DNA of 64,000 nt. Source: Bradysia coprophila. Its lineage: Eukaryota; Arthropoda; Insecta; Diptera; Sciaridae. Made by a program: the position numbers and the translations under genes. Below, piece after piece: positions 1 through 10,582 of this stretch. The stretch is taken from contig NW_023503493.1 of assembly GCF_014529535.1 (NCBI RefSeq), forward strand, positions 12,556,001 to 12,620,000, written 5' to 3'. Below the pieces are notes generated by a model. The model had not been told where the DNA came from. It saw only the letters and a program-made list of their open reading frames with translations, and searched no databases. How positions within the stretch are numbered: the first letter of the stretch is position 1; each line of letters begins with the position of its first letter.

Positions 1-259
1 CCTCTCTAATAGAACTCTGGCAAACTGCATTGGAATTCTTTTGGAACGGGGACTCTGCCTGCGGCGAGCATTCATTCTCTCATCTACAGACCACCTTCCT
101 CAGACGGACAAGCACTACTAACCATTTAATTCGAAAAAAAGAAAACACCGAGGAATTGCGCTGTGGGCCGTGCTAACACTTCTCCCAATGTTAGTGGAGT
201 GCTTAGGTGATCTTCTCTTTGATTTTTGTTTTTCGTTAGTTCTAATGTTCCTTTTTGTT
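1..259. other. left edge, possible tail of an open frame
   Basis: This stretch is richer in G and C than most of the window. On the + strand a frame is open from base 3 to a TAA at 174-176 (57 codons), so it could be the end of a coding region that starts outside the window. No domain is recognisable. A second frame is open to about 120, so chance is a fair alternative. The segment ends in a pyrimidine-rich run and CAG exactly where the palindrome begins. Confidence 0.2.
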
Positions 260-1706
260 TTTTCAGATTAGTGACCATGGCTTTTGTTAGTGTTAGTGTC
301 AGTATTTTCCGTTTGTCTAGTTTTCAGTTTCAGTTTTAATGAAAATGTTTGTGAAGTTTACTGTTGTGAGTTTTTGTGCAAAAGTGAATGAATAGGTGAA
401 TGGATCTGTGCGTGAGCCGATGGATTGAGGTTTGAATTTGTTATTTCATTAAAATGTTGATTTTTGTTCTTCTTTTCGGTTTCATTTGTTTGCTTGATTT
501 TTTGCAAAAAGTTTACCCTCCCTACCGTAGAGCGCACACAATAACAAAACTCTCGACACTGTCGTTCCTGACGAGTCCCCCAGTGTTCTGTTTCCACATA
601 AAATTCACGGGAATTATATGGAAGTGAACTAGTGAGTTTTGAGATTAGCTGGACGAAACGGTGTCTCTAGGTACTTTAGGGATAACGCGACTTAGACAAT
701 TTGATTGTGATCGGTTTAACATAATTTTGACTTAACGACGACAGAGATTTGGCCTTTTTGCGTTGTTTTCTGATTTGTCGAAATACGTCAGACGAATGGC
801 TCGCGATTAGTATAATAGCTTCGCGCTGTGGGATAGTGCTAATGTTAGAAATAGTCCGTTGCGCAATTGTAACGTTAAAAAGCACTTCGCATATGTCAGA
901 GTCACGGATGTTTGCAAAAATTTATGCAATCAACCTTAATATGGTGAATCTGTTCATGATGTGTCTGAAATATTCTTAATGGTCATTCAAGAATATTTCA
1001 GACACATCATGAACAGATTCACCATATTAAGGTTGATTGCATAAATTTTTGCAAACATCCGTGACTCTGACATATGCGAAGTGCTTTTTAACGTTACAAT
1101 TGCGCAACGGACTATTTCTAACATTAGCACTATCCCACAGCGCGAAGCTATTATACTAATCGCGAGCCATTCGTCTGACGTATTTCGACAAATCAGAAAA
1201 CAACGCAAAAAGGCCAAATCTCTGTCGTCGTTAAGTCAAAATTATGTTAAACCGATCACAATCAAATTGTCTAAGTCGCGTTATCCCTAAAGTACCTAGA
1301 GACACCGTTTCGTCCAGCTAATCTCAAAACTCACTAGTTCACTTCCATATAATTCCCGTGAATTTTATGTGGAAACAGAACACTGGGGGACTCGTCAGGA
1401 ACGACAGTGTCGAGAGTTTTGTTATTGTGTGCGCTCTACGGTAGGGAGGGTAAACTTTTTGCAAAAAATCAAGCAAACAAATGAAACCGAAAAGAAGAAC
1501 AAAAATCAACATTTTAATGAAATAACAAATTCAAACCTCAATCCATCGGCTCACGCACAGATCCATTCACCTATTCATTCACTTTTGCACAAAAACTCAT
1601 AACAGTAAACTTCACAAACATTTTCATTAAAACTGAAACTGAAAACTAGACAAACGGAAAATACTGACACTAACACTAACAAAAGCCATGGTCACTAATC
1701 TGAAAA
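260..1706. repeat. 1.45-kb near-perfect palindrome (inverted repeat)
   Basis: The left arm 260-977 is the reverse complement of the right arm 989-1706, with an 11-nt spacer at 978-988. Paired positions sum to 1966. The only difference noticed is at 366/1600 (G on the left arm; A expected by pairing on the right). Short open frames on one arm recur mirror-fashion on the other, so they are by-products of the symmetry and not genes. Such a structure could be a foldback element, a recent inverted duplication, or an assembly or library artefact; the long identical arms with a tiny loop keep the artefact possibility open. Confidence 0.93.
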
Positions 1707-1726
1707 TTAATTAATTGTAACTGATA

Positions 1727-4469
1727 CAATGATTGTTTTGTGTTGTAACCTGTTGTCCTGTCGTTATTTGTTAGATCTCTTTAGCTGTTTAAGTGGCCCG
1801 TTGCCAATCAGCAACGTTAAAAATATCGTAAACTTGAATGATTGCTGTTTCGTTTCGGCTATTTGAACAGTTTTAGGATCTTATTTTTCAGTGAGACCAA
1901 ACGCTCTGGATAAGAGCGCAACGATTTGAATCTACACCGGATCTTCATACATTTTTACGCTTGTACCAACGACAAAAACGTGTAAAATGTATTAGATAAA
2001 CGCACATTAGCGATCGGAGTAAGCTTCAATCAATTGCCTTGCAGCGAAATAACCCCGAACTGAATGTGAAACCCAATTCGAAATTGTTGCAGTTGCCTGT
2101 GGAAATTAAGTTTTCACGTTACCGAAGGTTTTTCTTTCAGTCATTGTTTCTACTAAATTTAAATTTACCGTTGAAATTGGTGAAAATGGATTATTGCTGG
2201 TGGAATTGGCGAACGAATTACATAATGGATGTTGGAATAATGGAATGGCGAACGAATAACAGAGTGAATGTTGGAATGGCGGCTGAATTGCGGAATGACG
2301 GTTGAATTGCAGCGTGAGTACAGAGGAGATGTTGAGTTTTTCTTGTTTCTTGCTTTCGCTTTTCTGCAATGATGTCCTGCGATGCTGTGATCGTACCGTC
2401 AACGATTTTTCCGTTGCGTATGCAACCTAAAGTCCGTCGTGGATTTGCCCGTTGCATTTGCAACCTATAATCAGTCGTGGATTTGCCCGTTGCGTATGCA
2501 ATCTGTAATCAGACGAAGTTGATCGATTGCGCGTTGACCGTTTCTTTCCGTTGTCTGGTTCTTTTGGCAGTTTTTTAGTGACGAATTCATTAGGATCGGA
2601 ATGCAGAAAGTTGTCCGATTTTCACTGTGTTAGTTGTAAAGGGTTTTCGCTGCCTGGAAGGTTAATGGGTTGATGATTGGATGAGTTGCGTGAGAATCGT
2701 GAGTACGTGAACAGTTTTCACTTTTGTTTTTGGAGCTCAGGCTCAATTTTTTTATGTTTTTTTGCTGCGTTTTTATTGTAATTCCTAAGCAGCTTTCCAC
2801 AATTTCCCAAGTTTCCATCAGCAGATGGCAATGTTTCAATGCAAATTATCCTACATTTGTTCATGGAAAGCTTTGCTGCTGTCTTGTGTAAGAGGCTAGC
2901 GGAAACAACTGAAGATAGTCAGCCCACTCTGACTTTTGGACCGCCGCTAGTTTTCGAGGTCGAAACAGCTATTTCCCCAGTTAATTCACTTAACGTGAAC
3001 CATGGGCAAGGGAAGAGTATTGAAACTCTGTTTGTTTTTTCAATGATTGTTTTGTGTTGTAACCTGTTGTCCTGTCGTTATTTGTTAGATCTCTTTAGCT
3101 GTTTAAGTGGCCCGTTGCCAATCAGCAACGTTAAAAATATCGTAAACTTGAATGATTGCTGTTTCGTTTCGGCTATTTGAACAGTTTTAGGATCTTATTT
3201 TTCAGTGAGACCAAACGCTCTGGATAAGAGCGCAACGATTTGAATCTACACCGGATCTTCATACATTTTTACGCTTGTACCAACGACAAAAACGTGTAAA
3301 ATGTATTAGATAAACGCACATTAGCGATCGGAGTAAGCTTCAATCAATTGCCTTGCAGCGAAATAACCCCGAACTGAATGTGAAACCCAATTCGAAATTG
3401 TTGCAGTTGCCTGTGGAAATTAAGTTTTCACGTTACCGAAGGTTTTTCTTTCAGTCATTGTTTCTACTAAATTTAAATTTACCGTTGAAATTGGTGAAAA
3501 TGGATTATTGCTGGTGGAATTGGCGAACGAATTACATAATGGATGTTGGAATAATGGAATGGCGAACGAATAACAGAGTGAATGTTGGAATGGCGGCTGA
3601 ATTGCGGAATGACGGTTGAATTGCAGCGTGAGTACAGAGGAGATGTTGAGTTTTTCTTGTTTCTTGCTTTCGCTTTTCTGCAATGATGTCCTGCGATGCT
3701 GTGATCGTACCGTCAACGATTTTTCCGTTGCGTATGCAACCTAAAGTCCGTCGTGGATTTGCCCGTTGCATTTGCAACCTATAATCAGTCGTGGATTTGC
3801 CCGTTGCGTATGCAATCTGTAATCAGACGAAGTTGATCGATTGCGCGTTGACCGTTTCTTTCCGTTGTCTGGTTCTTTTGGCAGTTTTTTAGTGACGAAT
3901 TCATTAGGATCGGAATGCAGAAAGTTGTCCGATTTTCACTGTGTTAGTTGTAAAGGGTTTTCGCTGCCTGGAAGGTTAATGGGTTGATGATTGGATGAGT
4001 TGCGTGAGAATCGTGAGTACGTGAACAGTTTTCACTTTTGTTTTTGGAGCTCAGGCTCAATTTTTTTATGTTTTTTTGCTGCGTTTTTATTGTAATTCCT
4101 AAGCAGCTTTCCACAATTTCCCAAGTTTCCATCAGCAGATGGCAATGTTTCAATGCAAATTATCCTACATTTGTTCATGGAAAGCTTTGCTGCTGTCTTG
4201 TGTAAGAGGCTAGCGGAAACAACTGAAGATAGTCAGCCCACTCTGACTTTTGGACCGCCGCTAGTTTTCGAGGTCGAAACAGCTATTTCCCCAGTTAATT
4301 CACTTAACGTGAACCATGGGCAAGGGAAGAGTATTGAAACTCTGTTTGTTTTTTCAATGATTGTTTTGTGTTGTAACCTGTTGTCCTGTCGTTATTTGTT
4401 AGATCTCTTTAGCTGTTTAAGTGGCCCGTTGCCAATCAGCAACGTTAAAAATATCGTAAACTTGAATGA
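1727..4469. repeat. 1314-bp tandem duplication plus 115-bp partial third copy
   Basis: Copy 1 spans 1727-3040, copy 2 spans 3041-4354 and a truncated copy 3 spans 4355-4469. Open frames in copies 1 and 2 give identical translations, so the copies are very recent or homogenised. Each unit holds smaller repeats: a 38-bp motif starting GTTGCGTATGCAA is present about 2.6 times at 2413-2512 and again at 3727-3826, and a GGCGAACGAAT motif recurs about 39 bp apart at 2208 and 2247. No protein domain is recognised. The third copy stops 10 bp from the end of the open segment at 4479-4775. Confidence 0.95.
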
Positions 4470-4478
4470 ATATCGCTT

Positions 4479-4775
4479 TTATTTCCTGAGAGACAAATTA
4501 TTAACTTTAGCTTTTGGCATGAGGTTGTAGAGGAGGTCGAGTACTACCAGTACATTAGGCATTGTTTCGGTCGGCGATCCATCCGAAACCACTTTTTCAA
4601 CATTTTTGAATGGACTTTTTAAGTTAACCCACGTCGCCCACGAAGCCATTGCAGACAATGTAACCGGTGTTGCTGAGTCGAGGTAACCTTGGCCAGTAAG
4701 TGCACATAATATTCCATAACAGTAGCTGAACTCTTTTACAAAATATTTAAGAATTCGGTAAAAATTCGATACGCC
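4479..4775 (-). CDS. 98-residue open segment, probable terminal exon of an unrecognised protein
   Basis: Read on the - strand from 4775 to the TAA at 4481-4479, one frame stays open for 98 codons with coding-like composition (for example SYCYGILCALTGQGYLDSAT and LVVLDLLYNLMPKAKV), while the + strand is closed. A pyrimidine-rich tract and AG lie just upstream, so it looks like a phase-0 3' exon. The stop overlaps AATAAA, a possible poly(A) signal. No upstream exon is visible before the next gene on the same strand. It may be a remnant, an alternative 3' exon of that gene, or part of a gene interrupted by the repeats below it. Alternating hydrophobic helices would fit an alpha-solenoid, but that is a guess. 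Confidence 0.5.
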   Translation of the reverse strand, partial: GVSNFYRILKYFVKEFSYCYGILCALTGQGYLDSATPVTLSAMASWATWVNLKSPFKNVEKVVSDGSPTETMPNVLVVLDLLYNLMPKAKVNNLSLRK

Positions 4776-5470
4776 CTACTGTGAAAAGCTTTTTGAAAGG
4801 AAAAACACAAATATGCGATAAGTTGTTTTGAAGTAACACGTCAGCCTGATGGCGTGAAACATAGCACTGACTGTAGCATTAACTAAGAAAATATTCGGAG
4901 GCTGATGAATCGGCCTTTCATTTCTTTCGTACATACAGGAGTCATGCTTTCTTCAAGTGTTTATTAATTTGGACTTGTGTGACGGCTGAAACGTGTTTGT
5001 TTGTTTATTACCTCTGCATCATGAACTACAATCCTTTTTTGATTTTATTTCGTATCGGGTAAAGCAACGTGTTTGACATGGCGTAGTTTACAACTCGTGC
5101 AGGTGGGCTCGCCGTCTTTTTGTTATTCTATGTTGAGAAAGTAGCTACCTCATTTGCAACTCCTTTAGGTTGCAATGAAAGTCTAGAACAGGTATGGTCG
5201 ATCGGCGAATTCGTCTTAAACGCACTCACATTTTATGTCAAAATAATATGAAAATGAGTGCGTTTAAGTACGAAAATCAAATTTGTATGTCCTCCGGCCG
5301 GACAATAGACCCTACCTGCTTTACACATTCATTGGCTTACCCATCGAAAAATGAATTTTAATAAAATTATTTTATTCAAATATCCTTGATGATTGATGAA
5401 GTTATAATTTGCTCTGTTAGCCTGTGGCTATGGTTCAATAAAGGTAAAACAGCTGAAATGATTTTCCGGT
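4776..5470. other. intergenic stretch
   Basis: No coding signal is seen. It holds the dispersed repeat at 5173-5285 and a + strand AATAAA at 5437-5442 that belongs to no visible gene. Confidence 0.5.
5173..5285 (+). mobile_element. MITE-like dispersed repeat, copy 1
   Basis: About 113 bp here are the reverse complement, with small differences, of 59785-59896, 54 kb away. The centre is a hairpin: CTTAAACGCACTCA at 5215 pairs with TGAGTGCGTTTAAG ending at 5268. Two copies in opposite orientation indicate a transposed non-autonomous element. Confidence 0.8.
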
Positions 5471-5476
5471 TTTATT
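5471..5476 (-). terminator. poly(A) signal AATAAA of the PX-MIT kinase-like gene
   Basis: AATAAA on the - strand lies about 170 nt past the stop codon of the gene ending at 5643 and is the nearest match noticed. Confidence 0.45.
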
Positions 5477-5642
5477 GGAAGAATTTCCCATTTAAGTAAT
5501 ACAATCGTCGTACTGTTTGTACAGATACGACTCGACATATAATAAGAAGTTAGATTCACGGTCCATTGTTCGAAATGCTTAAGCTATTTTATAGTCATTG
5601 AACAAACGCCCATTTTACGACGAAGATTTCATCTCTGTCCAA

Positions 5643-8069
5643 TCAGTCACAATAAATAAAACTAAAAAATTTTTTGGTCTCACATTTGCCATCGTCGTAA
5701 ATTTCGTCCCATTTGATGCCTTTAAAGAATCGATGTTGCTGCACATTGTAACCGGTCAAACGTTTCTCCGGCTCAGATTGCAGTAGCTGGAAACAGAAAT
5801 CGGAGAAAATGTTACGACTGAAATTGTCACACAAACGACGAACCTACCTCATTCAATAAATCCTTTGATTCTTCCGACAGAGTCACGTCAGGCTGATCCG
5901 GATACTGAACGGTATAGTACGATGCTACGCCACCAGGATGGCATGCAATAAACGATTCACCGGTTAGCAATTCAAACAAAATGACTCCGAAACTCCACCA
6001 ATCGGATCGATAGTCTAATGGTCGTTCCGGAGCTACATACAATGCGTCGATGCAATCGATTTTCAGTTGACGCTGGTCTTGTCGATAGAAATAGGTCAGG
6101 TTGATTTGTCCTTTGACTCCGAGCAGTAAATTGTTCGGATTCAAGTCGCCGCACACAATGTCCCTCTCGTGTAAACTTATCAAACAGACAACCATTTCAG
6201 ATGCCCACCGCTTAATAGTACGTTCCGGTAACCGTTTCTGAGTACCACTCGTCACGGTCTTAATACATCGCAACATTTCGTGTCGTCTAGAAGGTTGTAA
6301 TGTAACGGTTCGATTATTCACGGTGGATAACACTGTTGCGTCGAAGATTTCTCCGCCAGATTCTGTTTTGGAATTTGTATGACTGGATCGGGACTGGTCC
6401 AATGTGTTAGACACCGATTTTATGAGTTTTTGCGAACAATTCACAAGATCCAATACGTCCATGTCTTCTGACAGAACGTCAAATGCCGGAATGTCACTGT
6501 TATTCTCCAGATGTTCCAATACCTCCGACAAGCTGCTCGAGTTACTATTGCTTCTGGTGTAGTCGGTGTTTCGATACTGATTAAGCATGGCCATGAATGG
6601 ACTTTCTTCAACGTATTTACTGCTATCGTTGACCGTTTCTGGCTTTGGCTTAGTATCATTCGGTTCGGTGAAAAAACTAGCTAATGATGCGGTTCGATCT
6701 GGTAATGTTGTGTGTTTGGTGGGTTCATACGAACGAATGTAATCCCACAGTCTGCCGCCAGTGGCTTGTTGCAACACCAAATAGATAGTCGCCTCGGATT
6801 GGAAGTAAGCGATCAAATTTACCATAAAGGGAATATTGCGGGGCAGACAGATCATTTGGGGTAAATTGTTGGACGACGGTTTTTCGATGGCCTTAATGAT
6901 GAAAACATCCTTGTCCACGATGTCTTGAACCTGCATCACTGTTCCCAATATTTTTATCACTTTGAATCGAGACAACTGACCGAGAGGCCTTTCAATCGAT
7001 AATGATTCACGGCTGGCGTCACCGTTGGACGAATCAACATAATCCGATATGTTTGCGTCGTCGTTCGCCAAATACTGTTCGTAAATCTGTTCGGCCCGAG
7101 CTAGGTACTTTTTCGTTTTCTCTTTGGCAATGCACTTGCGAAAGTTCAGCACATCGTGCTTGGAGCCCGTCAACAAGATCCCAATGCCACGCTTGTAATT
7201 GTCGAATGCACTTCGGAAATTTGCGTTTGCCTCAAATCGAACGGCTTCACTGAAACTGAGTGCCGCCTCGTAGATATAATCTGAAGAGTCAACTTGATCC
7301 GTTGAATGGGTTGATGTCTCTTGTGCCACCGCTTCTGCAACTTCTTCAACACATCCACTCAAATTTGCTTCACTCGAAGTCGAATCTTCCGATGCCAGTG
7401 AACTGTCCTGCGAACAACTGGTCGGCGATTCAGTGTACTTATTGTGGATTTCGTCCTTGACCGGATCGATCAACGACAATTTCGGCTGAATTACATTCGC
7501 CTCCTCACAGATTGCTTCAATGGGTGAACGTTGGTGTTCCGGCGAATTGTCGCTCGAAATGGAGTGACTGATCTCGAAGAAATTCTGAAATGCGTGCATT
7601 TTGTACAGTGACGGATACTGCGATATAAAGTTGAGCAGGTTGAGAATGAATTGCTTGCGTTGTTGAATAACCGAATCATCGAATCGATTAAAGAAGTTCT
7701 CGTCTTTTATATCTGGCATCGTTCCTCGTAACAACAGTTCCTTGTGCCGTGCTGCCATAATTTTGCGTAATTTTTTGATTTCCGACCATCGCTTAAAAAC
7801 CGACACGCAGGTCAGGGTTTCGGGAATGTGGACTGGGAATACCTGTAAGCGAAATGAACTGGCAATTATACGTGGTAACACACCCTGACCGATGAAGCCA
7901 TATTCGCATCAATCAATGCAATGTTTACGTAAAAAAGCTTAAAACAACAACATACATATGTCGTCGCACTCACAATTGATGTAATTTTATAGACAGTATA
8001 GCCTTTCCGATGCGTACAGACATCGGTCACCGTAAAATTATGTATCCAACCGTTCAGTGATGAAGCCAT
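5643..8069 (-). CDS. RPS6KC1: PX-MIT-pseudokinase, ribosomal protein S6 kinase delta-1 type
   Basis: Exons 8069-7974, 7842-5848 and 5786-5643 join in phase 0 to give 744 aa; introns are 131 and 61 nt. Order of parts: an N-terminal PX domain (about 8-120, split by intron 1), a Ser-rich linker, an MIT domain (about 220-290, starting YIYEAALSF), then a kinase-like fold from about 323 to the end with a roughly 170-residue insert between the lobes. The beta-3 lysine is kept (FIIKAIEK, K349), but the catalytic loop reads CGDLNPNN with no HRD arginine or lysine, and the DFG site reads LTYF with Tyr for the metal-binding Asp. APE and DWWSFG follow. This degeneration matches the RPS6KC1/RPK118 family, endosomal PI3P-binding proteins linked to sphingosine kinase; Drosophila CG7156 is probably the counterpart. 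ATG 8069 is chosen because it gives a complete PX start and phase-0 joining. Confidence 0.93.
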
Positions 8070-9056
8070 TGTTTTGATTATTTTTGAATCACATTTTTCG
8101 TAACATTTACTTTTGACACACGAACATTAGAAAAGTGCACATCAACAAAAATAAAACACAAACATCTCAATCTACTCTCGCAGCTAAAAAAAATGACGTT
8201 CCTTCTGTCAAGTAACGGTGCTTGCAGTGATGTCAGCGTTTTTAAGTTAATGAATCCACTACGGTCCACTACTAACTATTTTCCAAGGCTAAACTTTGGG
8301 GACGCAAACAAGGTTCTGAAAGAACAGGTTAAGATAGCCAAGAAGGTGGGTGACACCAAAATTGATAAACGCAATTAGTACAGATTGTGTGCGCAATCAG
8401 CTTGAAGAAAATGGTTTTTAAGAAAATTCGGAATTTTGTGTTGGTTAAGTTGCCTTTTTTATATGCACTTCGTAGTCACTGCAGCAATTTTTGTGTCACC
8501 TCCGTCGTGATCAACTCAGAGTTGCCTTCACCTGTTCTTTCAGAACCTTGGACGCAGATACAGATATGTGGGTCATACGAATATTCAACTCCCGTGATGA
8601 AATGACAAATCAAAGAAATGATTGGGATCAAACAAACTGACAATAACATGAACAAGAAAACAGGCACATTGTTTCTATTGACAACAACAACTTATATGAA
8701 GTTTTATATAGCGGAGATATTCAAAGCCAATAAACACGAAAATTTTGTTTTAAGTTGCCGACATTTCGACCTGTATCCTGGTCATCTTCAGGGTCTTTAT
8801 TTTGGTCAAAGAAGACAATGAATTTTAGTCTCATGAAAACATTCTATTTACAAAATTGGCTGGGTTACAATAAAACTACCCTTGGAATCTTAGTCCCTTT
8901 AAGGAACATCTGTAAAACTGTTTCACTATTTAGCACTTGTTGCAAACTGTCAGTTTCAAATATTTTTTTACCAACGCCTGTTTAAATTCAAAATGTCAAC
9001 CAAACCAAACGCAGCTTTGCATAATACGTGTCATGGTATTCTTGTATCTACGTTTG
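8070..9056. other. upstream intergenic region
   Basis: No convincing gene. It must hold the promoter of the kinase-like gene, but no clear TATA box was identified. It contains the inverted repeat at 8309-8550 and, near 8755-8800, a motif (CATTTCGACCTG then GGTCATCTTCAGG) that recalls retroelement ends. Confidence 0.4.
8309..8550. repeat. inverted repeat with perfect 21-bp arms
   Basis: CAAGGTTCTGAAAGAACAGG at 8309-8328 (plus one more base) is exactly inverted at 8530-8550, enclosing about 200 bp. Similarity continues weakly outward (GACGC / GCGTC). It may be a small MITE. Confidence 0.65.
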
Positions 9057-9099
9057 CTAAGGGAGTCCAAAGTAAGAAAATGTCAATTCAAGAGGCGAA

Positions 9100-9253
9100 A
9101 GTAAAATATTACAATTTGTTCTACTTTCCCCCTTAGTAAGCATGAAAAAATCAATACGATATAATCGCTGGACGAAATCCGTGTGGAATTGTCTGAGAAT
9201 CGATCCCGGATCATTTTGATGTAAGGGTAACCACTGAGCCATCTCGGCTGTCA
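9100..9253 (-). mobile_element. tRNA-derived SINE-like fragment
   Basis: On the - strand TGGCTCAGTGG (9241-9231) matches a pol III A box and GGGATCGATTC (9207-9197) a B box, at tRNA-like spacing. The acceptor stem and anticodon arm do not close into a proper cloverleaf, so this is a SINE head or tRNA pseudogene and not a working tRNA. The tail runs leftward into AT-rich DNA. Confidence 0.55.
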
Positions 9254-9617
9254 AACATGCACATAACCTCTAAAACCATGTGCGTCGTTCTGAAGCCGAC
9301 AGATAAAAAACTAGATCTTACAGTGATCAGACTTATCATATCATCATCGAAATAAATGATGGAATTTGTTTATGTACTGTCCGTCTGACAAGAGGATCGC
9401 CACGGTTCAGCAGGGGGTTTTGAACATTTGTTTTTTACACGTTGGCACACGTGCTCTTGTCAGATTCAAGATTTTTTTTACGAAGGTTACGCTTTGTGAA
9501 AAAGGCCAATACCTTGCAAATATGTCACATCTTGGACAGAATTTGACACTGCAATATCTGCAACATGAAAAAACTAAATGTTCGAAACCCCCTGAAACCC
9601 CGTGCTTCCACCTACGT

Positions 9618-9816
9618 AATATAGACTGTTATGATCAGAGCGAGAGATCCGAAGACTAGTTAATTTAACTTGCCTTGGGGTACTTGTAAAAATATTGCTT
9701 TCTCTTTCAACGTGTTACGTTGAGAGCGAGAGGACCGAAGACCAGTTTATTATAAGTTGCCTTGGGGTACTTGTCAAAATATTTCTATCTCTTTCATCAT
9801 AACACTCTATACACAA
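9618..9816. mobile_element. small element with short TIRs and an internal 86-bp tandem duplication
   Basis: Two diverged units start at 9638 and 9724 (GAGCGAGAG...CCGAAGAC...TTGCCTTGGGGTACTTGT). The ends TATAGACTGTTATGAT and ATCATAACACTCTATA are inverted copies of each other, as in a MITE. Confidence 0.6.
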
Positions 9817-10366
9817 ACTAGGTGAGCCAATCTTAATTGATTAGTTTTGCGAGTAGCCAAGGATCACCATAATTTCATATACGTTTGGCAACACTGTCAG
9901 CACTGACGTTTGACATTTCATATTTTTTGCATTCCCTTGACATTTCAACACTTTTTGCTTGCAGCCGGTTTTGTTGTGGATTGTGTATTGTGGAACATTT
10001 GTTGCAAAACTAAATATTTTCGAAACAAAAAAAGAAATTCTCTATTCAATTTCGGACCCAAAACAAAATCTATTGACGTCTTGCGATTCGGACATTTTAG
10101 TTTAAATTAAATGAAAAAGTCAATTGTGTAAATAGAACTAATAATTACGCAAGGAAGATAGTTATTATTAGTGTTTTGAATGGATTCTATATACGTACCG
10201 TAACCTAACCTCAACTTTGACGCAATTTTCTTTATGCTACTTTAGCACAGGGTAGTTTTATTTACGGAAAAAGTGATAAATTGCTCCGATGAATTTTCCA
10301 AACGTTAAATTCTTGTGATATTATTCCAATAACTGCACCAAAGGTTAGTTTAGTTCCACTTTGTCA

Positions 10367-10477
10367 ATGAAATTGGCCAGTGTCAGTGTCGTAGAGATTT
10401 TAATGATTTTATTTTTCGTTTTGCTAATGTCAAGGACATCGAATGAAGAAGAGTTGATGTTTTCATTTGCTCGATAA
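10367..10477 (+). CDS. possible small signal-peptide-like ORF (36 codons)
   Basis: ATG at 10367 opens 36 codons with a strongly hydrophobic core (ILMILFFVLLM) followed by an acidic stretch and TAA. It lies about 100 nt before the start of the next gene and could be an upstream ORF in its leader, a short secreted peptide, or chance. There is no repeat support or recognised homologue. Confidence 0.2.
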   Translation: MKLASVSVVEILMILFFVLLMSRTSNEEELMFSFAR

Positions 10478-10582
10478 ACACTCGATAAAAGGAACAAAAT
10501 TGTGCTGGATTACATTCGTGTATCGACCTGGATTTGTTTGTCGACCACTGTGGCGCACAACATTAGCGTAAAACATTCATTC

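Noticed and set aside
358..1602. Short open frames mirrored on the two palindrome arms
   Set aside because: They occur in pairs purely because of the symmetry, have no domains and no splice context.
2039..4530. Frames of 69-125 codons repeated in the 1314-bp units
   Set aside because: Identical copies carry no conservation signal, the frames overlap on both strands, and none resembles a known protein.
9197..9253. True tRNA gene on the - strand
   Set aside because: The B box and A box fit but no seven-base acceptor stem closes the cloverleaf.
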